Below, piece after piece: positions 1-5,876 of a DNA stretch of 14,085 nt. The first letter of the stretch is position 1, and every line of letters starts with the position of its first letter. The position numbers and the translations under genes are program-made. The notes below the pieces were generated by a model, which was not told where the DNA came from, did not search any database, and saw only the letters and a list, made by a program, of their open reading frames with translations. This stretch comes from Mycobacteriaceae bacterium (lineage in GTDB: Bacteria; Actinomycetota; Actinomycetes; Mycobacteriales; Mycobacteriaceae): NCBI GenBank assembly GCA_013362555.1, contig JABFVX010000274.1:1-14085 (forward strand), given 5' to 3'.

Positions 1-221
1 CCCAGCACCTCGAGGTCGTGCGTGGAGAGGTACATTTCCACCGAGACGGCGACGGTCGACCCGACGACCGACAAAATTGCGCTCGCCACGACAATTGCCA
101 ATTGCGACCCGATGCCACCGCGACGGTTGGCGTGTAAGGCGGCGACCGCACACCCGGTGACCAGCGCAGTGACCACCAGTGCCGTTGTCGCGATCACGAC
201 GAGATCAGCCCAGGACAGCAC
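1..221 (-). CDS. Sensor histidine kinase, N-terminal part (runs off the left edge)
   Basis: Only the first 73 codons are present. The frame begins with a GTG at 221 and overlaps the end of the response-regulator gene by 17 nt. A clear GGGAGG Shine-Dalgarno at 235-230 lies 8 nt upstream of that GTG. The visible protein begins MLSWADLVVIATTALVVTAL, which is one hydrophobic helix (about residues 7-30). A short basic stretch with HANRRGG follows, then a second hydrophobic helix (about residues 37-60) ending near VEMYLSTHDLEVL. Two N-terminal membrane helices followed by a cytosolic extension fit a membrane sensor kinase. Overlap with an OmpR-type regulator is the usual kinase/regulator arrangement. 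The HAMP, HisKA and ATPase domains are outside the window, so the kinase identity rests on position and topology. The signal sensed is unknown. Confidence 0.72.
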   Translation of the reverse strand, partial: MLSWADLVVIATTALVVTALVTGCAVAALHANRRGGIGSQLAIVVASAILSVVGSTVAVSVEMYLSTHDLEVL

Positions 222-939
222 GCCTACCGCCTCCCGACGGCGTGAACCGGTAACCCACGCCCCACTCGGTGTGCAGGTACGCGGGCTCGCGCGGATCGTG
301 CTCGATTTTCTCGCGCAGCCGGCGCACGTGCACGGTGACCGTGGATGCGTCGCCCTCGTTCCATCCCCACACGGCGCGCAGGATGTCGGTCCGCGACAGC
401 ACCCGATCGGGGTTTTTGAGCAAGAACAGCAAGAGCTCGTACTCGCGTCCGCTCAAGGTGATTTCACTACCGTCGCAGGCGATCCGGTGCAGCGTGGGAT
501 CGATGCGGAAGCGGCCGACGGCGAACGGCGCAAGAGGCGACTGTTGGGCGCGCCTGCGCCGCAACACCGACTCGATTCGAAGCTGAAGCTCCCGTAGGGC
601 GAACGGCTTGACCAGATAGTCGTCCGCGCCGAGTTCGAGTCCGTCGATGCGGTGCCCGGTCGAACCGAGCGCGGTCAGCATGATCACCGGCACGGCCGAA
701 TTTTTCCGCAGCGCGCGCAGCAGGTCATCGCCTCCCAAACCCGGCAGCATCCGGTCCAATATCAGCACGTCCGGCGTGGTATTGCGGAGTGCGGCATCCG
801 CGGTCTCGCCGTCGCTGAAGTCGGCGACGAGATAGCCACGGGCACGCAGAAACGCCGCTACCGCGCTGCGCACGGCGCGGTCGTCTTCGACCACCATGAC
901 CGTTGTTCCGCTACCTTCGTCGGCTTGGTGCATTTTCAC
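205..939 (-). CDS. OmpR/PhoB-family response regulator
   Basis: A 244-aa two-domain transcription factor. The receiver domain (about residues 13-125) has the acidic pair D19-D20 after VMVVE, the phospho-acceptor D62 in LILDRMLPG, the switch T89 in IMLTA and the conserved K111 in LVKPF. The C-terminal winged helix (about 140-236) has the family marks LSGREYELLLFLLKNP, VLSRTDILRAVWG and VTVHVRRLREKIE, and ends in WGVGYRF. Length is normal for the family. The ATG at 939 has a purine-rich GAGGTG just upstream; the next candidate start (codon 15) would trim the receiver, so the longer form is preferred. The sensor kinase overlaps its 3' end. It is divergent from the DM13/DoxX pair, which is its most obvious candidate target, although no binding site is proven. 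Confidence 0.93.
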   Translation of the reverse strand: MKMHQADEGSGTTVMVVEDDRAVRSAVAAFLRARGYLVADFSDGETADAALRNTTPDVLILDRMLPGLGGDDLLRALRKNSAVPVIMLTALGSTGHRIDGLELGADDYLVKPFALRELQLRIESVLRRRRAQQSPLAPFAVGRFRIDPTLHRIACDGSEITLSGREYELLLFLLKNPDRVLSRTDILRAVWGWNEGDASTVTVHVRRLREKIEHDPREPAYLHTEWGVGYRFTPSGGGRRAVLG

Positions 940-991
940 CTCGTCTCATCGTGGTCGTGAGGGTATTCACCCGCGCCGCGGGCGACCGGGT

Positions 992-1043
992 TTCTTACGG
1001 TTCTGAAATATCTGGTCATCGGCGCCGGTCGGCTTCCTAGCGT
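992..1043 (+). promoter_or_regulatory. Candidate regulator box and promoter for the DM13-DoxX operon
   Basis: The divergent gap holds three imperfect 9-nt direct repeats at 992-1018 (TTCTTACGG, TTCTGAAAT, ATCTGGTCA). They are AT-rich against a GC-rich background. OmpR-family regulators typically bind head-to-tail repeats upstream of weak -35 regions. A TAGCGT hexamer at 1038-1043 fits an actinobacterial -10 box, and no good -35 hexamer lies 17 nt before it, as expected for an activated promoter. A short GC-rich inverted repeat (CCCGCG, one base, CGCGGG) occurs at 970-982. Assignment to the neighbouring response regulator is inference. Confidence 0.3.
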
Positions 1044-1095
1044 CGTGGACGTCGGGATGTTCATCCTGACACCAACACCAGACAAGGAGTGTTCA

Positions 1096-1557
1096 GTGCG
1101 CATCAAGCCGATTGTTGCCGCAGCTGCGGTGGTTGCCGCCGCCGCCCTCACCGCATGTGGCACCAGCGAGTCACCCAGTCAGCCGGCCATGTCATCCCCG
1201 GCGATGTCGTCCCCAGCGATGGCGAGCCCCACTGTGGCGGACTCCGGCATGACCGCGATGGCCACCGGCCGGTTCGGCGGGCTCAATGGCAAACATGTCG
1301 CGGGCGACGCCACAGTCGGCAACATGGGTGTGACGTTGGCGAACTTCTCGTCCGACGAAGGACCGGACCTGCACATCTACCTGACCAATGGCGCCAGTGA
1401 ATCCGATGTCGCGGCGGGCCGGGAGATCGGCGCGATCAAGCACAACGTCGTATCACAGACCTTCGCGCTGAACGGGATACACGCGAGGGACTACCACATG
1501 GTCGTCATCCACTGCGACAAGGCCAAGGCGGTCTTCGGCGCCGCCTCGCTGCGCTGA
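1096..1557 (+). CDS. DM13-domain (electron-transfer-type) lipoprotein
   Basis: A 153-aa exported protein. The GTG at 1096 is chosen because AAGGAG (1084-1089) precedes it by 6 nt and because it starts a signal peptide exactly (MRIKP, an Ala/Val core, lipobox LTAC with C21). An in-frame start 51 nt upstream lacks these features. After C21 comes a Met/Pro/Ser linker containing a tandem PAMSS repeat. The DM13-like domain occupies about 61-152: GKHVAGDATV, DEGPDLHIYLTNG, and the end VVIHCDKAKAVFGAASL with the conserved Cys (C140). DM13 domains are predicted to take part in redox or electron-transfer reactions at the cell surface. The stop codon overlaps the DoxX-like start by one base (TGATG), so the two are translationally coupled. 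Partner and electron donor are unknown. Confidence 0.85.
   Translation: MRIKPIVAAAAVVAAAALTACGTSESPSQPAMSSPAMSSPAMASPTVADSGMTAMATGRFGGLNGKHVAGDATVGNMGVTLANFSSDEGPDLHIYLTNGASESDVAAGREIGAIKHNVVSQTFALNGIHARDYHMVVIHCDKAKAVFGAASLR
1183..1227 (+). repeat. 15-nt tandem repeat encoding a Met-rich PAMSS linker
   Basis: Three consecutive 15-nt units (1183-1197, 1198-1212, 1213-1227) encode PAMSS, PAMSS and PAMAS, directly after the lipidated Cys of the DM13 protein. M52 and M55 follow shortly after. It acts at least as a flexible spacer between membrane anchor and domain. Methionine spacing of this kind is also seen in extracytoplasmic copper-binding regions, but that role is speculative here. Confidence 0.75.
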
Positions 1558-2048
1558 TGGCCACCACCCAGCGGACTACCCGAGCCGCGTCGATCCTTGT
1601 CGGCGCGGCTCGGGTCGCCGCGGCTGTGCTGTGGTTGCACGAGGCATTCGTCAAGTTCCGGGCGCACTTCGGGTCGGCTGACATTCTGTTGATCGTCACC
1701 GGGGCCGCATCGAATAGTCGTGTGCCCGACTACTTTCGAATCTTCGCCCAGCATCTGCTTCGACCGGCCGCGGCAGTGGCGGGAATACTGACACCCCTGA
1801 CCGAACTCGTGATCGGCATGGCGCTGATACTCGGGATATTCAGCTTGTGGGCGGCCGTCGGTTCGGTCATCCTGCTGGCCACGTACTGGAGTTCGGACCA
1901 ACTGATTACCCAGGACCCGATCATGCTGGTGCTCGCGCTAACCATAATCGTCGGACACGCCTACGCCCGACCATGGTCCGTGCGGGACCTGCTCGCCCGC
2001 GCTCGACCGATAACGGCCTCACGTCGACGAGCCGATGACACGCCATAA
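1557..2048 (+). CDS. DoxX-like integral membrane protein
   Basis: A 163-aa protein with about four membrane helices: near residues 11-28 (ending LWLHEAFVKF), 70-90 (PAAAVAGILTPLTELVIGMA), 91-112 (the end of that run plus GIFSLWAAVGSVILLATYW) and 121-137 (PIMLVLALTIIVGHAYA). The order W-x-HEAF-x-K, then a P-x-TEL-x-IG helix and a final helix ending in GHAYARPW fits the DoxX/DoxD-like family. Members include the small subunit of archaeal thiosulfate:quinone oxidoreductase and actinobacterial envelope redox partners. Its ATG at 1557 shares one base with the stop of the DM13 gene, so the two are co-translated. A role as the membrane partner of the DM13 lipoprotein is inferred from this coupling. 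The substrate cannot be read from the sequence. Confidence 0.8.
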   Translation: MATTQRTTRAASILVGAARVAAAVLWLHEAFVKFRAHFGSADILLIVTGAASNSRVPDYFRIFAQHLLRPAAAVAGILTPLTELVIGMALILGIFSLWAAVGSVILLATYWSSDQLITQDPIMLVLALTIIVGHAYARPWSVRDLLARARPITASRRRADDTP

Positions 2049-2132
2049 TTGCCGCTGAGAATTGAGACATCTATCCCGTTGTGCAGCCTGGCAAGGTTAT
2101 GGCCTGACAGAGCCTGTATGCATCGAGACGTC

Positions 2133-2189
2133 CGCTTTACACCCGAAGTGCGTATTAACAACCGCAGCACGCACTTCGGGTGTAAAGCG
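2133..2189. repeat. Perfect 21-bp inverted repeat with 15-nt loop
   Basis: The left arm 2133-2153 (begins CGCTTTACACCCGAAG) is the exact reverse complement of the right arm 2169-2189 (ends CGGGTGTAAAGCG). The loop 2154-2168 is relatively AT-rich. There is no T-tract after it. It lies about 85 nt after the DoxX-like gene and about 205 nt before the CBS-protein gene. It could be the operon's terminator (actinobacterial stem-loop terminators often lack a U-tail), a dispersed palindromic element, or a regulator site. Confidence 0.9.
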
Positions 2190-2381
2190 AGCGCTGTGTG
2201 AACGTTGCCCGACTTGCGCCGGCCTGGGTCTTTACGGCATCTTTACAGGTGGAGCGCCGGGAAGTCTGGTCGGCAGCCTGACCAGGACCATGGTCGGGTC
2301 CGATCGAGTGACGGGAAGTCATGGTGCTCACGATCACGCGCGTGCGTTGCGGTGGAGTCGGTCCTCGGGACGCGGACGTCG

Positions 2382-2393
2382 TATGGTGGCGAT
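2382..2393 (+). promoter_or_regulatory. -10 box for a leaderless CBS-protein/transporter mRNA
   Basis: TATGGT at 2382-2387 fits the actinobacterial TANNNT -10 consensus and ends 6 nt before the ATG at 2394. Transcription would therefore start at or next to the start codon. There is no convincing Shine-Dalgarno. A -35 element is not obvious. Confidence 0.45.
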
Positions 2394-2843
2394 ATGCGGG
2401 CGGACGAGATCGCCGAGGACTATCCGGCGGTGAGCTGCGAGTCCGGTGCATTGGATGCGGTGCGCTTGTTGGCCGAGCATCGTTTGCCGGGAATCGTGGT
2501 CACCGACAGCGGTGCGGCGCCCACGGCGGTGTTGCCTGCGTCGCAGGTGGTGCGGTTCCTGGTGCCCGGATACGTGCTGGACGACCCGTCATTGGCGGGG
2601 GTGTTGACCGAGTCGATGGCCGACCGTGTCGCGGACAAGTTGGCGGGCAAGACGGTGCGCGATCTGTTGCCGCGCGACAAGCCTGCCGAACCGCCGGTGG
2701 TGCGTGGCGACGACACGGTGGTCGAGGTGGCCGCGTTGATGGCGCGCAACCGCTGTCCCTTGGTCGCGGTGGTCGAGCGCGGGCGGATGTTGGGCGTTAT
2801 TACCGCGTCCCGGCTGCTTCAGGTGGCGTTGGCGCCCGAGTGA
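2394..2843 (+). CDS. Two-CBS-domain protein
   Basis: A 149-aa protein made of little more than a tandem CBS pair. CBS1 spans about residues 1-65: MRADEIAEDYPAVSCESGAL, then RLPGIVVTDSG and AVLPASQVVRFL. CBS2 spans about 87-149: TVRDLLPRD, then DDTVVEVAALMARNRCPLVAVVERGRMLGVITASRLLQ. CBS pairs bind adenine nucleotides or S-adenosyl ligands and control an attached or partner protein. The ATG at 2394 is preferred over longer in-frame starts because domain homology begins there and a -10 box sits 6 nt upstream. The next gene starts 16 nt after its stop, so the pair is probably an operon in which this protein senses nucleotide or ion status for the transporter. I recall the same order at M. tuberculosis Rv2683-Rv2684 (memory, not a search). 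Confidence 0.88.
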   Translation: MRADEIAEDYPAVSCESGALDAVRLLAEHRLPGIVVTDSGAAPTAVLPASQVVRFLVPGYVLDDPSLAGVLTESMADRVADKLAGKTVRDLLPRDKPAEPPVVRGDDTVVEVAALMARNRCPLVAVVERGRMLGVITASRLLQVALAPE

Positions 2844-2859
2844 TCGGGTGGGCGGTGCG

Positions 2860-4152
2860 GTGAGCGCCGGCGTCTCGGTCGCGGTGTTCGTCGTGGCGTA
2901 TCTGTTGATCGCGACCGAACGCATCCACAAAACCAAGGCGGCGCTGGCCGGCGCCGCGGTCGTGCTGGCGTTGGGGGTTCTCGGTTCGTCCGAGGCGTTC
3001 TTCTCCCAGGACACTGGGATCGATTGGAATGTCATCCTGCTGCTGTTCGGGATGATGATCATCGTCGGCGTGTTGAAACAGACCGGGATATTCGAGTACG
3101 CGGCGATCTGGGCAGTCAAACGCGCCAAGGGCTCCCCGCTGCGGATACTGCTCCTGTTGACGGTGATCACCGCCGCCGCGTCGGCGCTGCTGGACAATGT
3201 CACCACGGTGCTGCTGATAGCGCCGGTGACCTTGCTGGTGTGCGATCGGCTCGACATTCGGCCTGCGCCGTTTCTGATCGCCGAGGTGTTGGCGTCGAAC
3301 ATCGGCGGTGCGGCGACATTGATCGGCGACCCGCCCAACATCATCATCGCCAGCCGGGCCGGGCTGTCGTTCAACGTCTTCCTGGTCCACATGGCACCAA
3401 TCGTCCTCGTTGAGCTGCTGGCGTTCATGTTGTTGCTGCCGTGGTTGTTCCGTGGTTCGTTCACGGTGGAGCCCGTGCGGGTGGCGGAGGTGATGACCCT
3501 CAACGAGGGTGAGGCGATCCGGGACCGAGTTCTGCTGGCCAAGTCGGCGCTGGTGTTGGCGGCGGTGTTGGCGGCGTTCGTCAGCCACTCGCTCACTCAT
3601 GTCGATCCGGCGGTAGCGGCGCTGCTGGGGGCCGGAGTGCTGGTGTTGGCGTCCGAGCTGTCGGAAAGCGACTACCTGGCGGCAGTGGAGTGGGAGACGC
3701 TGCTGTTTTTCGCCGGGTTGTTCGTCATGGTGGGCGCGTTGGTGAAGACCGGGGTCGTCGGGACTCTCGCGAGGTTGGCGGCGGATGCGACCGACGGCAG
3801 CGCGCTCACGGCGGTGATGCTGATCCTCGGGGTATCCGCGCTGCTGTCCGGGATCATCGACAACATCCCGTATGTGGCGACGATGAGCCCGCTGGTCGCG
3901 GACCTGTCGGTCGACATCGGCGGCGACACGCATGGCCAGGCCCTGTGGTGGTCGCTGGCGATGGGCGCGGATTTCGGCGGCAACCTCACCGCGGTCGGTG
4001 CGAGCGCGAACGTGGTCATGCTCGGCATCGCCGCCCGGTCGGGGTCGCCGATTTCGTTCTGGGAATTCACCCGCAAGGGCGCGGTGGTCACTGCCCTCAC
4101 GATCGCTCTGGCCGCGCCGTACCTGTGGCTGCGTTATTTCGTCTGCGGCTGA
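2860..4152 (+). CDS. ArsB/NhaD (ion transporter) superfamily permease, Rv2684-like
   Basis: A 430-aa polytopic membrane protein with about 10-12 helices in two related halves. Signatures are SALLDNVTTVLLIAPVTLL (near 108-126) and ASNIGGAATLIGDPPNII (near 145-162) in the first half, and SGIIDNIPYVATMSPL and DFGGNLTAVGASANVVMLG in the second. These are hallmarks of the ArsB/NhaD/CitM-type ion-transporter clan. The protein closely resembles what I recall of M. tuberculosis Rv2684, annotated as an arsenical transporter. Arsenite export is unproven, because no ArsR, ArsC or ArsA ATPase gene is nearby. Na+/H+ antiport or another anion is equally possible. GTG 2860 is chosen because it aligns with that homologue; GTG 2848 would add four residues. 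It is co-transcribed with the CBS protein. Confidence 0.9.
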   Translation: MSAGVSVAVFVVAYLLIATERIHKTKAALAGAAVVLALGVLGSSEAFFSQDTGIDWNVILLLFGMMIIVGVLKQTGIFEYAAIWAVKRAKGSPLRILLLLTVITAAASALLDNVTTVLLIAPVTLLVCDRLDIRPAPFLIAEVLASNIGGAATLIGDPPNIIIASRAGLSFNVFLVHMAPIVLVELLAFMLLLPWLFRGSFTVEPVRVAEVMTLNEGEAIRDRVLLAKSALVLAAVLAAFVSHSLTHVDPAVAALLGAGVLVLASELSESDYLAAVEWETLLFFAGLFVMVGALVKTGVVGTLARLAADATDGSALTAVMLILGVSALLSGIIDNIPYVATMSPLVADLSVDIGGDTHGQALWWSLAMGADFGGNLTAVGASANVVMLGIAARSGSPISFWEFTRKGAVVTALTIALAAPYLWLRYFVCG

Positions 4153-4231
4153 GGGCGCGTCGGTTGCGAGCGTCCGTGCCGCAGCGGGTGCGCCGGAGTC
4201 ATGTCAGTGCGTTCCAGCCGACAGGGCGTAT

Positions 4232-4244
4232 TAGGCTGGCCGGC
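4232..4244 (+). promoter_or_regulatory. -10 box for a leaderless lipoprotein mRNA
   Basis: TAGGCT at 4232-4237 fits TANNNT and ends 7 nt before the ATG at 4245. No Shine-Dalgarno precedes that ATG, so a leaderless transcript is likely. The 92-nt gap after the transporter gene therefore probably holds a separate promoter. Confidence 0.4.
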
Positions 4245-4883
4245 ATGGCGAGTCGACGAAGTTCGGTGGCGGTAGCCGCGACATTGCTGGCGCTTGTCCT
4301 TTCCGGCTGCGGGTCCGGTGACGCGGAGAACGACGCGGCAGCTGTGACGGTCTCGTCGCCCGACCCGCTGCCTGCCCATGCTGATGCCGGGCACCGCAGG
4401 CTGGACCAACTCGTCGGCGAGTGGTCGGTGCACAAAGAGACCTATGTCGCGGGCGGCACGGCGGACAAGCCGCTGGTCTCGGACGGGATGGTGTCGCGCT
4501 GGCGGTGGATTGCCAAGACCGGCAACAACTTCCTCCAAGAGGAGGTCGGCGGCGACCACGGCGGCACGCCGTACTACCGGATGGGCCTGCTCGGCTACTC
4601 ACCGACCGACGACCGGTTCGAGTGGAGCACAGTCGACAGCGTCACTCCGATGACCATGTCCTACAAAGGTATTCCCAAGAGCGGCGGTTCAGGTGATATT
4701 TCGATGCTCGGCGAGTTCACCGACCCGGGCGTCCTCGGCCCCGAGTTCGTCGGCAGGACGATCCCCATGCGCACCCGGATCCGCTTGGAGTCGAAAGACC
4801 GCACCGTACTCGAAATCTCCTTCATTCCGCCCGGCCGGCCGGAGCGCGTCGTCGACCGCGTAATCCTCACCCGCCGGAAATGA
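4245..4883 (+). CDS. DUF1579-like lipoprotein
   Basis: A 212-aa predicted lipoprotein. The signal peptide MASRRSSVAVAATLLALVLS is followed by the lipobox LSGC (C22), so the mature protein is anchored to the outer face of the membrane. After a short linker the body begins HRRLDQLVGEWSVHKETY (about 47-64) and continues with WRWIAKTGNNFLQEEVGGDH, GLLGYSPTDDRFEWSTVDSV and a C-terminal strand-rich part ending RVVDRVILTRRK. The LVGEW opening, the GYSPTDDRFEW centre and the length fit the DUF1579 type of lipocalin-like beta-barrel. No catalytic function is known for that family. The ATG is fixed by the signal peptide; the same frame is open far upstream only as antisense-like noise. It converges on the next gene across a nested hairpin. 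Confidence 0.8.
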   Translation: MASRRSSVAVAATLLALVLSGCGSGDAENDAAAVTVSSPDPLPAHADAGHRRLDQLVGEWSVHKETYVAGGTADKPLVSDGMVSRWRWIAKTGNNFLQEEVGGDHGGTPYYRMGLLGYSPTDDRFEWSTVDSVTPMTMSYKGIPKSGGSGDISMLGEFTDPGVLGPEFVGRTIPMRTRIRLESKDRTVLEISFIPPGRPERVVDRVILTRRK

Positions 4884-4938
4884 CTGTCCTGAATGACCCA
4901 TGGGATGCGCTCAGCGAACGTCATGGGTGTGTGGACAG
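4884..4938. terminator. Nested hairpin, likely bidirectional terminator
   Basis: Directly after the lipoprotein stop, CTGTCC (4884-4889) pairs with GGACAG (4933-4938). Inside it, ACCCATG (4896-4902) pairs with CATGGGT (4922-4928). The internal loops are 6 and 4 nt and the apical loop is 19 nt. It ends 6 nt before the stop of the convergent hydrolase gene, which suits a shared terminator. No T-tract is present. Confidence 0.5.
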
Positions 4939-4944
4939 GCTCCA

Positions 4945-5763
4945 TCAGCCGATCGGTGGTGCGAGGTATTCCAGCGCATAACCGTTGCCGGAACGGGCTA
5001 TTCGGGCGATGCCGGGTGAGTCGAGATGGGCTCCGGCCACGAAATGGTGTGGTTGGGCGAGTTGCTCGAGGAGGGCAGCTCGGGCGGCGCGGGCTTGGGC
5101 TTGGTTGCCGTCGAGCTCCCAGGACACGTTCGGCTGATCGAATTGGAGTGTGGGAACGTGCACGGTGTCGCCCCAGACGAGGAGGTGGCCGGTGCCGCAA
5201 CTGACGTCATACACGGTGTGCCCGGGTGTGTGACCCGGTGTCGGGATCGCGGTGGTCCAGTCGTTGATCGCGACCGGCCCGGATACGGATACGACCCGGT
5301 CGCGGATCGGCTCGAGCCGCCCCGTGAACACGGAGGTGTCGCCCGCGCCCATCCACACGCGCTCGAGTTCGGGGAACGCCTCCGAACCGTCCGGCGCGAT
5401 CAGGCCGCTCACGTGATCTTCGTGCCGATGGGTGATCGCCACGTCGGTGACCTTCGCGCGATCGATTCCCGCTTCGTCGAGCGCGTCGTAGATCAATCCC
5501 ATCGTGGGGTCGTGCCAATTGTTGGACGCGCCGGTGTCGATGAGCACCGACCGCGTGCCGTCGGTGACGAAGAAGGCATTGACCGACAGCCGCAAGTTGT
5601 CGCCGACCAGCGGTACGACGGGCGGCAGCACGGGGAGCGCACGCCCGTCCTCGTCACGGAGCCGGGTCGGCGGCATGTCGATGTACCCGTCTCGCAACGA
5701 GATCACCCGCAGATCGCCGAATTCGAACGTGGCGTGGTGCCGGCCGCTCGAGATCAAACGCAT
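4945..5763 (-). CDS. Metallo-beta-lactamase-fold hydrolase
   Basis: A 272-aa cytosolic enzyme of the MBL superfamily. The dinuclear metal motif is THRHEDH (H112, H114, D116, H117). Further ligands are H178 in TPGHTPGH, D199 in WGDTVHVP and probably H246 in AGAHLD. An N-terminal beta-sandwich strand with VNAFFVTDGTRSVLIDTGAS lies at about 61-80. The ATG at 5763 is chosen for its GGAGG 5 nt upstream; a 10-codon extension would place that site inside the gene. The substrate is not evident. The family covers lactonases, thioesterases, glyoxalase II-like enzymes and alkylsulfatase-like enzymes, and the layout resembles actinobacterial quorum-quenching-lactonase-like proteins only at the level of fold. 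It is divergent from an XRE-cupin regulator with a shared operator-like region, so it is probably induced by a small molecule. Confidence 0.88.
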   Translation of the reverse strand: MRLISSGRHHATFEFGDLRVISLRDGYIDMPPTRLRDEDGRALPVLPPVVPLVGDNLRLSVNAFFVTDGTRSVLIDTGASNNWHDPTMGLIYDALDEAGIDRAKVTDVAITHRHEDHVSGLIAPDGSEAFPELERVWMGAGDTSVFTGRLEPIRDRVVSVSGPVAINDWTTAIPTPGHTPGHTVYDVSCGTGHLLVWGDTVHVPTLQFDQPNVSWELDGNQAQARAARAALLEQLAQPHHFVAGAHLDSPGIARIARSGNGYALEYLAPPIG

Positions 5764-5814
5764 GGAACCCTCCAACCTGTCGGCGCATCCCACGCCTCTT
5801 CAAAAGGAGAGTAG

Positions 5815-5836
5815 CTTCTACTTTAGAAGAATTCTA
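5815..5836. promoter_or_regulatory. Operator-like array of three alternating half-sites
   Basis: TTCTA (5816-5820), TAGAA (5824-5828) and TTCTA (5832-5836) alternate in orientation with 3-nt spacers. They form two overlapping perfect dyads. The left one extends to CTTCTA, three bases, TAGAAG (5815-5829). The segment is an AT-rich island between the divergent hydrolase and XRE-cupin genes. Half-sites 8 bp apart on overlapping dyads suit co-operative or dual-promoter control by a dimeric HTH protein. The neighbouring XRE-cupin protein is the obvious candidate binder (inference). Confidence 0.5.
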
Positions 5837-5876
5837 GGCTGCAGCGACACTTTTGCCCATCGATCGAGGAGCGCTG

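Larger units (their letters stand above)
2049..2393. other. Gene-free gap between the DoxX-like and CBS-protein genes
   Basis: No reading frame here has family features. Besides the 21-bp inverted repeat it holds a short hairpin, CTGGTC (2266-2271) with GACCAG (2280-2285), and the 10-bp palindrome GACCATGGTC (2286-2295). Its last part carries the presumed promoter of the CBS-protein gene. Nothing else is recognised. Confidence 0.6.

Noticed and set aside
970..982. GC-rich motif CCCGCGCCGCGGG shared by 970-982 and the 13755-13772 region
   Set aside because: It is short and made only of G and C, so recurrence is expected at this base composition. Flanks do not match well.
2160..2180. CRISPR-like or tRNA-like reading of the inverted repeat region
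   Set aside because: There is only one repeat pair, no spacers, and the hairpin has no cloverleaf arms or CCA end.
2589..3933. Long minus-strand open frames (335 and 377 codons) opposite the CBS-protein and transporter genes
   Set aside because: They are antisense to strongly conserved genes. Their products are low-complexity Arg/His/Gln/Ser-rich sequences, a known artefact of high GC at third positions.
3690..4244. A long N-terminal extension in frame with the DUF1579-like lipoprotein
   Set aside because: It overlaps the transporter gene in another frame. The signal peptide and -10 box place the real start at 4245.
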